Part shown: positions 37,669 to 45,965 of the stretch, in pieces
How positions within the stretch are numbered: the stretch's first letter is position 1
Layout of the letters: every line of letters begins with the position of its first letter
Assembly: GCA_963717945.1 (NCBI GenBank)
Contig: CAVQXT010000003.1
Span: 682,001 to 746,000 of the forward strand
Origin: FEN-299 sp963717945
Lineage (GTDB): Bacteria > Acidobacteriota > Vicinamibacteria > Vicinamibacterales > Fen-181
DNA: 64,000 nt
Direction: 5' to 3'
The notes under the pieces: model-generated
Told to the model about the DNA's origin: nothing
What the model saw: only the letters and a program-made list of their open reading frames with translations
Database searches by the model: none
Program-made: the position numbers and the translations under genes

Positions 37669-38142
37669 TCATCTTGCCGCGTGGGCCCGGGCCTGCGCAA
37701 GCGCATCCCACGCCGCGGCCAGCGGCTTCTCCATGCGGGCGTTGACGTCGGCCCCGAACTGCGCCTTGAAGCAGTCCAGCTTCTGCATGGCGGCGACGGT
37801 GCGCAGCGCGCGCTCTACGTCGTCGAACGAGCTGCCCTGCTGCAGGGCCCAGCTCACCGCCTCCGCCGCGCACTTCTCGCATCCCAGCACGGTGAGCACG
37901 CCGATCGGGACCAGGTTCTCGACCTTGCCGACGGCGATGGTCTCGGTGGTGCCGGGAATCGTCCTGATCTGGGTCGGGAGAGCTGCGGCCGGGGCGGGGG
38001 TGGTCGCGCCGCAGGACGAGCAGGCCCCGGAATTCGGAGCGGCGGCGGGCGGCGTGGCTTTCACGGTGCTCGGGGTCTGCGCGGAAACGACGCCCGGCGA
38101 CAGCGCGATCACCGCAATGGCGACGACGAGCAGGGCTTTCAT
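37669..38142 (-). CDS. Exported AhpD/carboxymuconolactone-decarboxylase-like CxxC protein
   Basis: A 157-residue protein with a signal peptide (ALLVVAIAVIALSPGVVSA). A helix-CxxC segment, LGCEKCAAEAVSWALQQG, followed by SSFDDVERALRTVAAM, matches the core of the AhpD/CMD family. The proton-relay histidine of true AhpD is not evident. A second CxxC is near the N-terminus (ACSSCGA). Located before a Cys-rich ECF sigma factor, it may work in a periplasmic thiol or redox response. This is inference from context. Confidence 0.6.
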   Translation of the reverse strand: MKALLVVAIAVIALSPGVVSAQTPSTVKATPPAAAPNSGACSSCGATTPAPAAALPTQIRTIPGTTETIAVGKVENLVPIGVLTVLGCEKCAAEAVSWALQQGSSFDDVERALRTVAAMQKLDCFKAQFGADVNARMEKPLAAAWDALAQARAHAAR

Positions 38143-38223
38143 GTGACTGCCTCCTTCGGCCTGGAGCTGCGGCCGTGTTCAGCTCCAAGACGAGGGAGAC
38201 GCGCGAAAGGATACTCACCCGCC

Positions 38224-38889
38224 TTAGGGACACACCTTCTGCGCAAGCGTGAGGCCGTCGCGCATGGGCAGAAGGCACATCGATACCCGGGCGTCGCCGC
38301 GCACCTGCTCGTTGAACGCCCGCATCACGCGGGTCTCGGCGCTCGGCGAAGCCGGATTGACGATGTCGCCTCCGCGGAGGACGTTGTCGGCAGCGATGAT
38401 GCCGCCGGGACGGACGAGCGCGAGCGCTCGCTCGAAGTAGGCCGGGTAGGATGTTTTGTCCGCGTCGATATAGGCGAGGTCGAACGTCCCCGCCTGCCCG
38501 TCCCGAAGAAGCGTATCCAGCGTTTGCGTCGCCGGCGCGACGCGCAGGTCGATCTTGCCCTCCACGCCGGCCTCTCGCCAGTACCCCCGGGCGATGGCCG
38601 TCAGTTCCTCGCTGAGGTCGCACGCCACCACGCGGCCATCGTCGGGCAACACTCCGGCGAGCCGGAGCGTGGTATAGCCCGTGTAGACCCCGATTTCCAG
38701 GCAGCGCCGCGCGCGCACGAGGCGCGCGAGCCACGCCAGGAACTGCGCCTGCTCGGGAGAGGTCAACATGCTCGCGTCGGGGCGGGCTTCGGTCAGCTCC
38801 CGCAGCCGCCGCAGCACGTCCGACTCGACGACGGACGCCCGGCGAACGTACTGTGCCAGGTCGTCCGGCAGCTTGATCGCATCTGGCAT
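38224..38889 (-). CDS. SAM-dependent O-methyltransferase (family 3)
   Basis: A 221-residue catechol-O-methyltransferase-like enzyme. It has the SAM motif CLEIGVYTGYTTLRLA, the acidic VVACDLSEE, the metal-binding FDLAYIDADKTSYPAYFE and GGIIAADNVLRGG, and the C-terminal RVSMCLLPMRDGLTLA. It methylates a hydroxyl group of a small molecule, typically a catechol or caffeoyl-type compound; the physiological substrate is unknown. The ATG at 38889 is followed upstream by a long heptad array. Confidence 0.88.
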   Translation of the reverse strand: MPDAIKLPDDLAQYVRRASVVESDVLRRLRELTEARPDASMLTSPEQAQFLAWLARLVRARRCLEIGVYTGYTTLRLAGVLPDDGRVVACDLSEELTAIARGYWREAGVEGKIDLRVAPATQTLDTLLRDGQAGTFDLAYIDADKTSYPAYFERALALVRPGGIIAADNVLRGGDIVNPASPSAETRVMRAFNEQVRGDARVSMCLLPMRDGLTLAQKVCP

Positions 38890-38937
38890 GTCTTCAGTGT
38901 AGCGGACGGAGGCCGAGAGCCTGCCACCCAGGGCCCG

Positions 38938-39042
38938 TTGGCTCGAGTCCTGAGCCTTGAGCCTCTGGGCTTGAGCCCTGAGCCTTGAGCCTCCGGGCTT
39001 GAGCCCTGAGCCTTGAGCCCTGAGCCGTAAGCCCTGAGCCGT
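38938..39042. repeat. Heptad array, CCTTGAG/CCCTGAG units
   Basis: About 14 tandem 7-mers of the form CC[CT]TGAG with occasional variants (CTCTGGG, CTCCGGG, CCGTAAG). It separates the divergent O-methyltransferase and DUF1015 genes and ends six bases before a TTGACA box. Confidence 0.9.
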
Positions 39043-39047
39043 TGTCC

Positions 39048-39076
39048 TTGACACTCTTCCACGCTTCCGGTAATTA
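39048..39076 (+). promoter_or_regulatory. Promoter of the DUF1015-serA-serC unit
   Basis: A perfect -35 TTGACA (39048-39053), a 17-bp spacer and TAATTA (39071-39076). It gives a leader of about 86 nt before the ATG at 39169. Confidence 0.6.
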
Positions 39077-39168
39077 AGGCTAGTCAGCGGCCTTGCCGCC
39101 GTCGGATTCCGCCCCTCATAACCCTCTGCGCTGTCCGGGATACCGGGCGGCCCGCCGCGAGTCATCAG

Positions 39169-40392
39169 ATGTCTATCATTCGCCCGTTCCGCGCGCTCAG
39201 GCCCTCATCTTCGAACGTCGATCGCGTGTCCGCCGTGCCGTACGACGTCGTCAACACCGAGGAGGCGCGGGCGCTGGCGGCCGGCAATCCGCTCAGCTTC
39301 CTTCACGTCTCGCGCGCGGAGATCGATCTGCCGCCGGCCACCGACCCGTATTCGCCCGCCGTCTACGAGAAGGCGCTCGAGAACTTCACGACGCTTCGCC
39401 GCACGGCGCCGCTCGTCGTCGAGGACGCGCCGGCCGTCTACTTTTACCGCCTGAAGATGGGGAACCACTCTCAGACCGGGCTGGCCGCCTGCTATTCGAT
39501 CCAGGAGTACGACACCGGCCTCATCAAGAAGCACGAGAACACGCGGCGCGACAAGGAGGACGACCGCACGCGCCACATCGGCACGCTCAGGGCACAGACC
39601 GGGCCCGTCTTCCTGACCTACCGGCACACGGCCGCCATCGACGCGGTGGCGGCACGGGTGACTGCGGGCGCGCCGCTGTTCGACTTCGAGTCGGCCGACC
39701 GGGTGCGCCACACCGTGTGGGCGGTCACCGGCGCCGAGCTGGCAGCGGTCGTCAAGGCGTACGGCGAGTTGCCGTGCCTCTACATCGCCGACGGCCACCA
39801 TCGGGCCGCGAGCGCGAGCCGCACGCGGAAGTACCTGGCCGACCAGGCGCGCGCCTCCGAGAACGGCGAGGCCGACTGGATGCTGGCCGTCGCGTTCCCC
39901 GACAACCAGACGCAAATCCTCCCGTACAACCGCGTCGTCAAGGACCTGGCCGGGAAGACGCCCGAGGCGTTTTTGGCGGAGCTGAAGTCCAGGGTGGCCG
40001 TGACGGCCGGCGCGCCGAGCCCGACCACGAAGGGCGAGGTCGCGATGTACCTGGGCGGGAAGTGGTACACGTTGCGCCTCGAGGCGGCCGTGAGCTCGAC
40101 CAATGTGGGCAGCACGCTCGACTGCAGCCTGCTGCAGGAGCAGGTGCTCTCGCCGCTGCTCGGCGTGGGCGACCCGCGCAGCGACAAGCGGATCGATTTC
40201 GTCGGCGGCATTCGCGGCACCTCCGAGCTCGAGAAGCTGGTGAACGGCGGCAAGGCGGCGGTCGCGTTCTCCCTGTTCCCCGTCGGCGTCGACGACCTCA
40301 TGCGGATCGCGGACGCCGGCGAGATCATGCCCCCCAAGTCCACCTGGTTCGAACCGAAACTCAGAGACGGCCTTCTCAGTCATCTCATCTAA
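39169..40392 (+). CDS. DUF1015 family protein in a serine biosynthesis unit
   Basis: A 407-residue DUF1015 protein. Family hallmarks are IRPFRALRPS and VSAVPYDVVN at the N-terminus, KKHENTRRDKEDDR near residue 125, and ADGHHRAASA near 207, an H-rich box that suggests metal or nucleotide binding. It is soluble, without signal or transmembrane segments. It lies directly before serA and serC. The missing third step of the phosphorylated serine pathway (phosphoserine phosphatase) is not encoded nearby, so a role in serine metabolism is an attractive but untested idea. Confidence 0.85.
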   Translation: MSIIRPFRALRPSSSNVDRVSAVPYDVVNTEEARALAAGNPLSFLHVSRAEIDLPPATDPYSPAVYEKALENFTTLRRTAPLVVEDAPAVYFYRLKMGNHSQTGLAACYSIQEYDTGLIKKHENTRRDKEDDRTRHIGTLRAQTGPVFLTYRHTAAIDAVAARVTAGAPLFDFESADRVRHTVWAVTGAELAAVVKAYGELPCLYIADGHHRAASASRTRKYLADQARASENGEADWMLAVAFPDNQTQILPYNRVVKDLAGKTPEAFLAELKSRVAVTAGAPSPTTKGEVAMYLGGKWYTLRLEAAVSSTNVGSTLDCSLLQEQVLSPLLGVGDPRSDKRIDFVGGIRGTSELEKLVNGGKAAVAFSLFPVGVDDLMRIADAGEIMPPKSTWFEPKLRDGLLSHLI

Positions 40393-40428
40393 CCGGGCGT
40401 GGCCAGCCACGCCCAAGGGTGCACAGCC

Positions 40429-41691
40429 ATGAAAGTGCTCGTTGCTGACAAATTCGAGAAGAGCGGGATCGAGGGGCTCAAGGCGGCCGGGTGCGAGGTC
40501 GTCTTCGAGCCGGATCTCAAGGATGCCACGCTCACCGAGGCGCTGGCGAAGACGGGCGCCGACGTGCTCGTCGTCCGCTCGACGCAGGTGACCGAGCCGA
40601 TGATGGACGCGGGCCGGCTGGCGCTCGTCGTGCGCGCGGGCGCCGGCTACAACACGATCGACGTGAAGGCGGCGAGCAAGCGCGGGATCTACGTGTCGAA
40701 CTGCCCGGGCAAGAACTCCCTGGCGGTGGCCGAGCTGGCGTTCGGCCTGATCCTCGCCCTCGACCGGCGGATTCCCGACAACGTCGCGGACCTGCTGCGC
40801 GGCAAGTGGAACAAGAAGGAGTACTCGAAGTCGAAGGGGCTCTACGGCGCCACGCTCGGCATTCTCGGCTTCGGCAAGATCGGGCAGGAGCTGGCGCGGC
40901 GCGCCATGGGGTTCGGCATGAACCTCGTGATCTGGAGCGAGATCGGCGTCCGCGTCGATCGCGACGCGATCCCCGTCGACCTGCCGCTGATGCTGCAGGT
41001 GCGGCCCGGGGCGGGCGCCCTCATCCAGGAGCGGATCCTGGTGGTCGAGACCCCGGCCGAGGTGGCCGAGAAGTGCGACATCCTGAGCATCCACCTCGCC
41101 GCGAGCCCGATGACCAAGAACATCGTCAACGCCGCGGTGATCGACAAGCTCAAGCCGGGCGCCTGCGTCATCAACACGGCCCGTCCCGACGTGGTGGACT
41201 ACAAGGCGCTGGCGAAGGCGGTGAAGGAGAAGGGGATCCGCGTCGGCCTCGACGTCTACCCGGGCGAGCCGGCGAGCGGGACCGGTGACTACACGCACGA
41301 GCTGCTCGGCCTGCCGGGCGTCTACGGCACGCACCACATCGGCGCGTCCACCGACCAGGCGCAGGAGGCGATCGCCGCCGAGACGGTGCGCATCGTCAAG
41401 GCGTTCAAGGAGACCGGGCGGGTGCCGAACGTGGTGAACCTCGCGAAGAAGTCGGCGGCGAAGTACTCGATGATCGTGCGCCACCGCGACCAGCCCGGCG
41501 TGGCCTCGTGCATATTCGGCAAGCTCGCGGCCGCGGGCATCAACGCGCACGAGACCGAGAACATCATCTTCGAGAACGGCGAGGCGGCCATCGCCCGCGT
41601 CAACGTGGACAAGCTTCCGCCGGCCGATCTCCTGGAGTCGCTGAAGGGCTGCGCCGGCATCATGGAGGTCAGCGTCGTCGAGTTAGCGTGA
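40429..41691 (+). CDS. serA: D-3-phosphoglycerate dehydrogenase with ACT-type domain
   Basis: A 420-residue NAD-dependent 2-hydroxyacid dehydrogenase, first enzyme of serine synthesis. The Rossmann loop is TLGILGFGKIGQELARRA. The catalytic Arg lies in INTARPDVVD, Glu in DVYPGEPASG and His in GTHHIGAST. Between the Rossmann loop and the catalytic part there is an unusual segment (residues about 180-208, PVDLPLMLQVRPGAGALIQE) in place of the usual short connection. The C-terminal about 80 residues form an ACT-like domain. The ATG at 40429 is chosen over an upstream in-frame ATG at 40399. Confidence 0.9.
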   Translation: MKVLVADKFEKSGIEGLKAAGCEVVFEPDLKDATLTEALAKTGADVLVVRSTQVTEPMMDAGRLALVVRAGAGYNTIDVKAASKRGIYVSNCPGKNSLAVAELAFGLILALDRRIPDNVADLLRGKWNKKEYSKSKGLYGATLGILGFGKIGQELARRAMGFGMNLVIWSEIGVRVDRDAIPVDLPLMLQVRPGAGALIQERILVVETPAEVAEKCDILSIHLAASPMTKNIVNAAVIDKLKPGACVINTARPDVVDYKALAKAVKEKGIRVGLDVYPGEPASGTGDYTHELLGLPGVYGTHHIGASTDQAQEAIAAETVRIVKAFKETGRVPNVVNLAKKSAAKYSMIVRHRDQPGVASCIFGKLAAAGINAHETENIIFENGEAAIARVNVDKLPPADLLESLKGCAGIMEVSVVELA

Positions 41692-41698
41692 CACATTC

Positions 41699-41776
41699 GG
41701 CTGAAGGCTGAAGACTGAAGGCTGAGGGCCGGCCGACGGCGTCTGGCCTTCAGCCCTCAGCCTGCAGCCCTCGGCC
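41699..41776. repeat. Heptad array with inverted arms
   Basis: AGGCTGA-type units on the left (41699-41729) and CAGCCCT/CAGCCTG units on the right (41748-41776) flank a GC palindrome (GGCCGGCC). It lies between serA and serC. Confidence 0.85.
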
Positions 41777-41804
41777 CGTTTCCCAGACTGTCATCGAGGA
41801 GATT

Positions 41805-42917
41805 ATGTCCATGGCAACCATCACCCGCGTATTCAACTTCGCGGCGGGACCCGCCGTCCTGCCGCTGCCCGCCCTCGAGGAGGCGCAGCGCGACCTGGTC
41901 GCGCTCCCGGGCGTCGGCATGTCGGTCGTCGAGATCAGCCACCGGTCCAAGACGTTCGAAGCGATCATCGGCGAGTGCGAGGCCAACATCCGCAAGCTGG
42001 CCGGCATTCCCGACAACTACCACGTGCTGTTCCTCCAGGGCGGCGCGACCACGCAGTTCTCGATGGTGCCGATGAACCTGCTGCCGTCCGGGTCGTGGGC
42101 CGACTACGTCGTGACCGGCGCCTGGTCGTCGAAGGCGGTGAAGGAGGCCAGGAAGGTCGGCGCCGTCAACGTCGCGTTCGACAACAAGGCCGAGAACTAC
42201 ATCCGGATCCCGAAGAAGGAAGAGCTGAAGCTCACGCCGGGCGCCGCCTACGTCCACATCACGACCAACGAGACGATCCACGGCGTCGAGTTCCACACGC
42301 TGCCGGAGTTCGGCGACGCGACGGTGGTGGCCGACACCTCGTCGCACATGTTCAGCCGGCCGATCGACGTCACGAAGTACGGCCTGATCTACGCCGGCGT
42401 GCAGAAGAACCTCGGCCCGGCCGGCGCGACGCTCGTCATCGTCCGCGACGACCTGGTCAAGAAGGCCGCCGAGCGGCCGTCGTACGCCAACCTGCCGATC
42501 ATGTTGCAGTACGGCACGCACGTGCCGGAGCACTCGCTCTACAACACGCCGCCCGTGTTCACGATCTACATGATCGGCCTCGTGATGAAGTGGCTGGTCT
42601 CGCTCGGCGGCCTCGAGGCGATCGACACGATCAACGCCCGCAAGGCCTCGAAGCTCTACGCCGAGATCGATCGCTCGGGGTTCTTCCGCGGCCATGCCGC
42701 CAAGGACTGCCGGTCGCGGATGAACGTCACCTTCCGGCTGCCGAACGAGGAGCTCGAGGCGAAGTTCGTCAAGGAGTCCAAGGCGGCCGGCCTCGACGGC
42801 CTCAAGGGCCACCGCTCGGTGGGCGGCCTGCGCGCGTCGATCTACAACGCGTTCCCCGAGGAAGGCGTCGACCAGCTCATCGCGTTCATGAAGGAGTTCG
42901 AGAAGAAGAACGGGTAA
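41805..42917 (+). CDS. serC: Phosphoserine aminotransferase
   Basis: A 370-residue fold-type I PLP enzyme that makes 3-phosphoserine from 3-phosphohydroxypyruvate and glutamate. It shows FNFAAGPAVLPLPALEE, the substrate-binding EISHRSKTF, the PLP lysine in YAGVQKNLGPAG, HVPEHSLYNTPPVF and GHRSVGGLRASIYNA. The ATG at 41805 (or 41811) follows a GAGGAG site. It ends the serine unit. Confidence 0.96.
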   Translation: MSMATITRVFNFAAGPAVLPLPALEEAQRDLVALPGVGMSVVEISHRSKTFEAIIGECEANIRKLAGIPDNYHVLFLQGGATTQFSMVPMNLLPSGSWADYVVTGAWSSKAVKEARKVGAVNVAFDNKAENYIRIPKKEELKLTPGAAYVHITTNETIHGVEFHTLPEFGDATVVADTSSHMFSRPIDVTKYGLIYAGVQKNLGPAGATLVIVRDDLVKKAAERPSYANLPIMLQYGTHVPEHSLYNTPPVFTIYMIGLVMKWLVSLGGLEAIDTINARKASKLYAEIDRSGFFRGHAAKDCRSRMNVTFRLPNEELEAKFVKESKAAGLDGLKGHRSVGGLRASIYNAFPEEGVDQLIAFMKEFEKKNG

Positions 42918-43271
42918 GAGGGCTCAGGGCTCACGGCTCAGGGCTCAAGGCTTATGCTCGGAGGCTCACGACTCAGGGCTCAGCAGCCCGTGGTGAAAAT
43001 ACCAAAGTCAGCACATCGCGGCGTCGGCAACGGCCTGACCGGGTGTAGGGCGGGTTTCTAGCACTAACCCACGTAGGGCGGGGCTTCAGACCCGCCGATG
43101 GCGACGAACCCAACGGGCCGCTCGATGCGAATCGGGCGGCCCTGCGCGTGTACGGCGGGGTAGCCCGGGTTTGTCGTCCGGGTCCGGACGGTCGCGCCCG
43201 CAAGCCCGATCCGGACAGCCACAGCGGCCATCGCGCCGCCCGTTGGCTGCCAGCGCTGGTGAAGCCGCTGG
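42918..43271. other. Intergenic region after serC
   Basis: 354 bp without a supportable gene. It holds a heptad array (42919-42983), two GTAGGGCGGG-type hairpin pieces (43045-43105) related to the paired hairpins elsewhere, and a GTTAGGC motif (43270-43276) that overlaps the stop of the small membrane protein gene. Confidence 0.6.
42919..42983 (+). repeat. Heptad array, GGCTCAG units
   Basis: About nine 7-mers of the form GGCTCA[GC], the same unit family as 1391-1441, directly after the serC stop. No inverted arm is seen here. Confidence 0.85.
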
Positions 43272-43628
43272 TTAGGCCGCGTCGCGTGGTGGCCGATGGC
43301 GCGCGGCCACGAATATGTGACCTGTCGCGACAGTGGCGAGTACAAATGCGGCCGGGAGTGCGAATTCATGGTTGGCGACAAAAGCCTGCCACCCACCGAT
43401 GGCCTTGCCGTTGATATATGTGGTGACGGCAGCCTCGGCCCGCCCGACAATCGCTCCTCCCAGCAAGCCTGCGAGGGCGCCGAGAAGTACATCGGCTGCG
43501 AATGTCCAGGGCCGAATGTCGTGGACGCGCGAGGCTAGCGCTGCGAATATTCCCCCCACTACAGCTCCCAAGACGAGGTAACTGCCAAGGAACACGATGG
43601 GAATCAGCCAAGTGTCTGGTGTAACCAT
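43272..43628 (-). CDS. Small membrane protein of unknown function
   Basis: A 118-residue protein with three likely transmembrane helices: LIPIVFLGSYLVLGAVVGGI, FAADVLLGALAGLLGGAIVG and LPAAFVLATVATGHIFVAA. Polar loops are short. I do not recognise a family. The start ATG at 43628 has no good ribosome site. Its stop codon TAA is part of GCCTAAC, the form of an integron attC R'' box, which is discussed as a finding. It is isolated between serC and a DUF2442 gene and unlike its neighbours. Confidence 0.55.
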   Translation of the reverse strand: MVTPDTWLIPIVFLGSYLVLGAVVGGIFAALASRVHDIRPWTFAADVLLGALAGLLGGAIVGRAEAAVTTYINGKAIGGWQAFVANHEFALPAAFVLATVATGHIFVAARHRPPRDAA

Positions 43629-43820
43629 AGAGGTGAGTGATGCAGCGAAACGTCGTTCAGCCGGAACTTCGACATTCCGGGCCGGGACCTCCCAAACGAC
43701 TCCCGATCAGCCATCGAGTTTAGCCAGTCGGTCGCATTCTGCGCCTGTTCCGCGGCTGGGACAAGTAGATGAAAGCCGGTCGGGCGCTGGACCGCATCCA
43801 GCCGCTGGAGTGAGGAGACC

Positions 43821-44075
43821 ATGACGTTTCTTCCCACGGTCATTCGCGCGGAGTATCGAGGCGGCTACCGCGTCCGGCTGACGTTCAATGATGACGTGGC
43901 GAAGACGGTGGACTTCTCAGGTTGGCTCGATGGGCCCGTCTTCGAACCACTCAAGGACCCCGTCTACTTCCAGAGATTCTTCATCGACGGCGGCACCGTC
44001 GCCTGGCCCAACGGTGCCGACATCGCTCCAGAGACCCTCTACGCCGAGCGGGCTGTCGATGAGGAAGCCGCCTGA
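43821..44075 (+). CDS. DUF2442 domain protein
   Basis: An 84-residue protein of the DUF2442 family (VRLTFNDDVAKTVDFSGWLDGPVFEPLKD with a C-terminal TVAWPNGADIAPETLY). Such genes often accompany DUF4160 or helix-turn-helix genes in toxin-antitoxin-like pairs; no such partner is readable upstream. The ATG follows GGAGTGAGGAG. The function is unknown. Confidence 0.8.
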   Translation: MTFLPTVIRAEYRGGYRVRLTFNDDVAKTVDFSGWLDGPVFEPLKDPVYFQRFFIDGGTVAWPNGADIAPETLYAERAVDEEAA

Positions 44076-44202
44076 GCCATGAGCCCTGAGTCCTGAGCCT
44101 CCTAGCTTGGGCCCTGAGCCTTAAGCCCTGAGCCTTGAGCCTCTTAGCTTCAGCCCTGAGCCGGACGCGGCCGAGAGCCGAGAGCCGAAAGCCGAGAGCC
44201 GG
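44071..44202. repeat. Double heptad array, CCTGAGC then CGAGAGC units
   Basis: CCTGAGC/CCTTAAG-type 7-mers (44071-44160) run directly into CGAGAGC-type 7-mers (44168-44200). The two unit families touch without unique DNA between them. Confidence 0.85.
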
Positions 44203-44211
44203 TGATAACAT
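44203..44211 (+). promoter_or_regulatory. Extended -10 element just before the TonB-protein gene
   Basis: TGA-TAACAT (-10 at 44206-44211) ends nine bases before the ATG at 44220, which would give a nearly leaderless message. No -35 match is present because the heptad array occupies that position. Confidence 0.35.
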
Positions 44212-44219
44212 CCCTGTCC

Positions 44220-45794
44220 ATGCACCGACCGCTCACCGCCCTGGCCGTCTGCGCGCTGCTCCTGTCCCCTGCGGTCGGGTCCGCCCAGGAGCCCGCGAAA
44301 GCCGGCGTCACCCTGCAGCCTCCAACCGCCACGGCCTACCCGTCGGGGCGCGCCGTGTTCGTTTACTCGCTGGAGCAGCCGGCGGACCTCGTCGAGATCG
44401 ACGTGCTCGACGCCAAGGGCGCCGTCGTCGTCGGGTGGTCTGGGGGCGCGAAATACCGCCAGGCGGCGGATGCCGCCGACCGGCTGCTGCTGTCGGAGGC
44501 CCTGACGAGGCCGGGACAGCAGACGGTGACGTGGGACCTGCACGCCAGCGGGTACTTTGCGGCCCTGGCGGAAGGGGTCCCTCCCAGGTACTCGCCCGGG
44601 CCCCTCGTTCCGCCGGGCCACTACGTCGTCCGGATCACCGCGCTCGGCCAGACGGCGAAGGAACCGCTCGACGTGGTGTCGTCGCTGCCGCTCGCCGCGA
44701 CGCGCCAGGCGGACCTCGAGGCGCAATTCGATCTGGCCATGCAGATCCGCGGGAGCGCCAGCGCCGCGAACCGCGCCATCCAGCGCGCCAGGGCGATCAG
44801 GGCGAGAGTAGGCGCGAAGCTGAAGGGAACGACCGACGCCGCGACGATCGAGTCGGGCCAGACGCTGCTCAGGCGATTCGACGAGATCCTGGGCGCGCCG
44901 GGCGAGCCGGTTTCGGCGGCATCGGGCGTCGTGGCGCTCCAGAACGGGCTGGCCCTGCTCGAGACGCAGGTCGAGAGCTCCGGGCGTCCCACCGAGGCCC
45001 GCCTCGACCGCTACCGGATCCTCAGCGGCGCGCTGCAGACCCGCATCCTGACGCTCAACGGCCTGACGTCCGGCAGCTACGCGCGGTTCGAGCGCGGAGA
45101 CACCACGGCGCCGGCTCCGGCAGCCTTCGGCACGGCCACCGTCAAGTTCGACAGCAAGGGGGTGAACTTCGGGCCATGGGTCCGGACGTTCATGGGCACC
45201 GTCAACCGCTCCTGGACGATTCCGCGAGAGCTGGCGTCGACCAAGGGCCGCGTGGTCGTCACCTTCGTCGTCCACAAATCGGGCTCGGTGACCGACATCG
45301 TCGTCGCGACGCCGAGCGACGTGGCTGCCTTCAACGACTCGGCGCGGAAGGCGATCTTCGCGGCCAGCCTGGCCCAGCCGCTGCCGGACAGTTTCCCGGG
45401 CGAGAGCTGTCCGATCTCCGTCACGTTCTACTTCAATCAGCCCGCCGTGTCTGCACGCGGCGCTGAAGGCAAGGTCGCCGCTGTCCCGCCCGCCTCCGAG
45501 CGCGGTGATGCCCCAATCCCCGTCGGAGGGGACATCAAGCCGCCGACCAAGACGAGGGACGTGAAGCCGGTTTACCCGGCGATCGCGCAGTCGGCGCGCG
45601 TGCAGGGCGTGGTCATCATCGAGGCCACCATCGGACCCGATGGCAAGGTCAAGGATGCCAAGGTCCTGCGCTCGATTACGCTGCTCGACCAGGCCGCGCT
45701 CGACGCGGTCAAACAATGGGAATTCACGCCGACCCTCTTGAAGGGCGTGCCGGTGCCCGTGATCATGACGGTGATGGTAGCCTTTTCGCTTTAG
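44220..45794 (+). CDS. Exported protein with two TonB/TolA C-terminal-like domains
   Basis: A 524-residue protein with a signal peptide (LTALAVCALLLSPAVGSA). Residues about 290-395 form a first TonB_C/TolA-like fold (WTIPRELASTKGRVVVTFVVHKSGSVTDIVV), and the last 95 residues are a classic TonB_C domain (KPVYPAIAQSARVQGVVIIEATIGPDGKV, WEFTPTLLKGVPVPV). The N-terminal half looks like an immunoglobulin-type domain plus a helical stretch. A membrane anchor of true TonB is absent, so it is not the energising TonB; proteins of this kind are frequent in Acidobacteriota and of unknown role. Confidence 0.82.
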   Translation: MHRPLTALAVCALLLSPAVGSAQEPAKAGVTLQPPTATAYPSGRAVFVYSLEQPADLVEIDVLDAKGAVVVGWSGGAKYRQAADAADRLLLSEALTRPGQQTVTWDLHASGYFAALAEGVPPRYSPGPLVPPGHYVVRITALGQTAKEPLDVVSSLPLAATRQADLEAQFDLAMQIRGSASAANRAIQRARAIRARVGAKLKGTTDAATIESGQTLLRRFDEILGAPGEPVSAASGVVALQNGLALLETQVESSGRPTEARLDRYRILSGALQTRILTLNGLTSGSYARFERGDTTAPAPAAFGTATVKFDSKGVNFGPWVRTFMGTVNRSWTIPRELASTKGRVVVTFVVHKSGSVTDIVVATPSDVAAFNDSARKAIFAASLAQPLPDSFPGESCPISVTFYFNQPAVSARGAEGKVAAVPPASERGDAPIPVGGDIKPPTKTRDVKPVYPAIAQSARVQGVVIIEATIGPDGKVKDAKVLRSITLLDQAALDAVKQWEFTPTLLKGVPVPVIMTVMVAFSL

Positions 45795-45861
45795 GGGTGA
45801 GCCCTCGAGGTCGCTGCACCCGTCGGAGGCGGGAGGGTCGGCGTCGACGAGGGCATGCCGG

Positions 45862-45958
45862 CGCAGTAGGCGGCAGGCAGTATGCAGTAGGCGGTAGGCA
45901 GCAGATCACGCGTGACACACTGCCTACCGCCTACCGTCCACTTCGTACTTCTTACTTC
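45862..45958. repeat. Heptad arrays with inverted arms
   Basis: GGCAGTA/TGCAGTA units on the left (45862-45903), TGCCTACCGCCTACC inverted on the right (45920-45937), followed by a different family, ACTTCGT/ACTTCTT/ACTTCTA (45939-45958). The array separates the convergent TonB-type protein and P-loop protein genes. Confidence 0.85.
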
Positions 45959-45965
45959 TAACGTC

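Noticed and set aside
38938..39042. CRISPR array
   Set aside because: Units are 7 bp with no spacers and no cas genes are present.
40429..41691. Calling the altered segment of SerA (residues about 180-208) a frameshift
   Set aside because: Both sides are in the same frame and the segment is open and plausible; a compensating indel pair cannot be shown without homologues.
43629..43815. A DUF4160 or HTH partner gene before DUF2442
   Set aside because: Open frames there are short and show no recognisable motif; only a 40-codon frame ending before 43775 exists.
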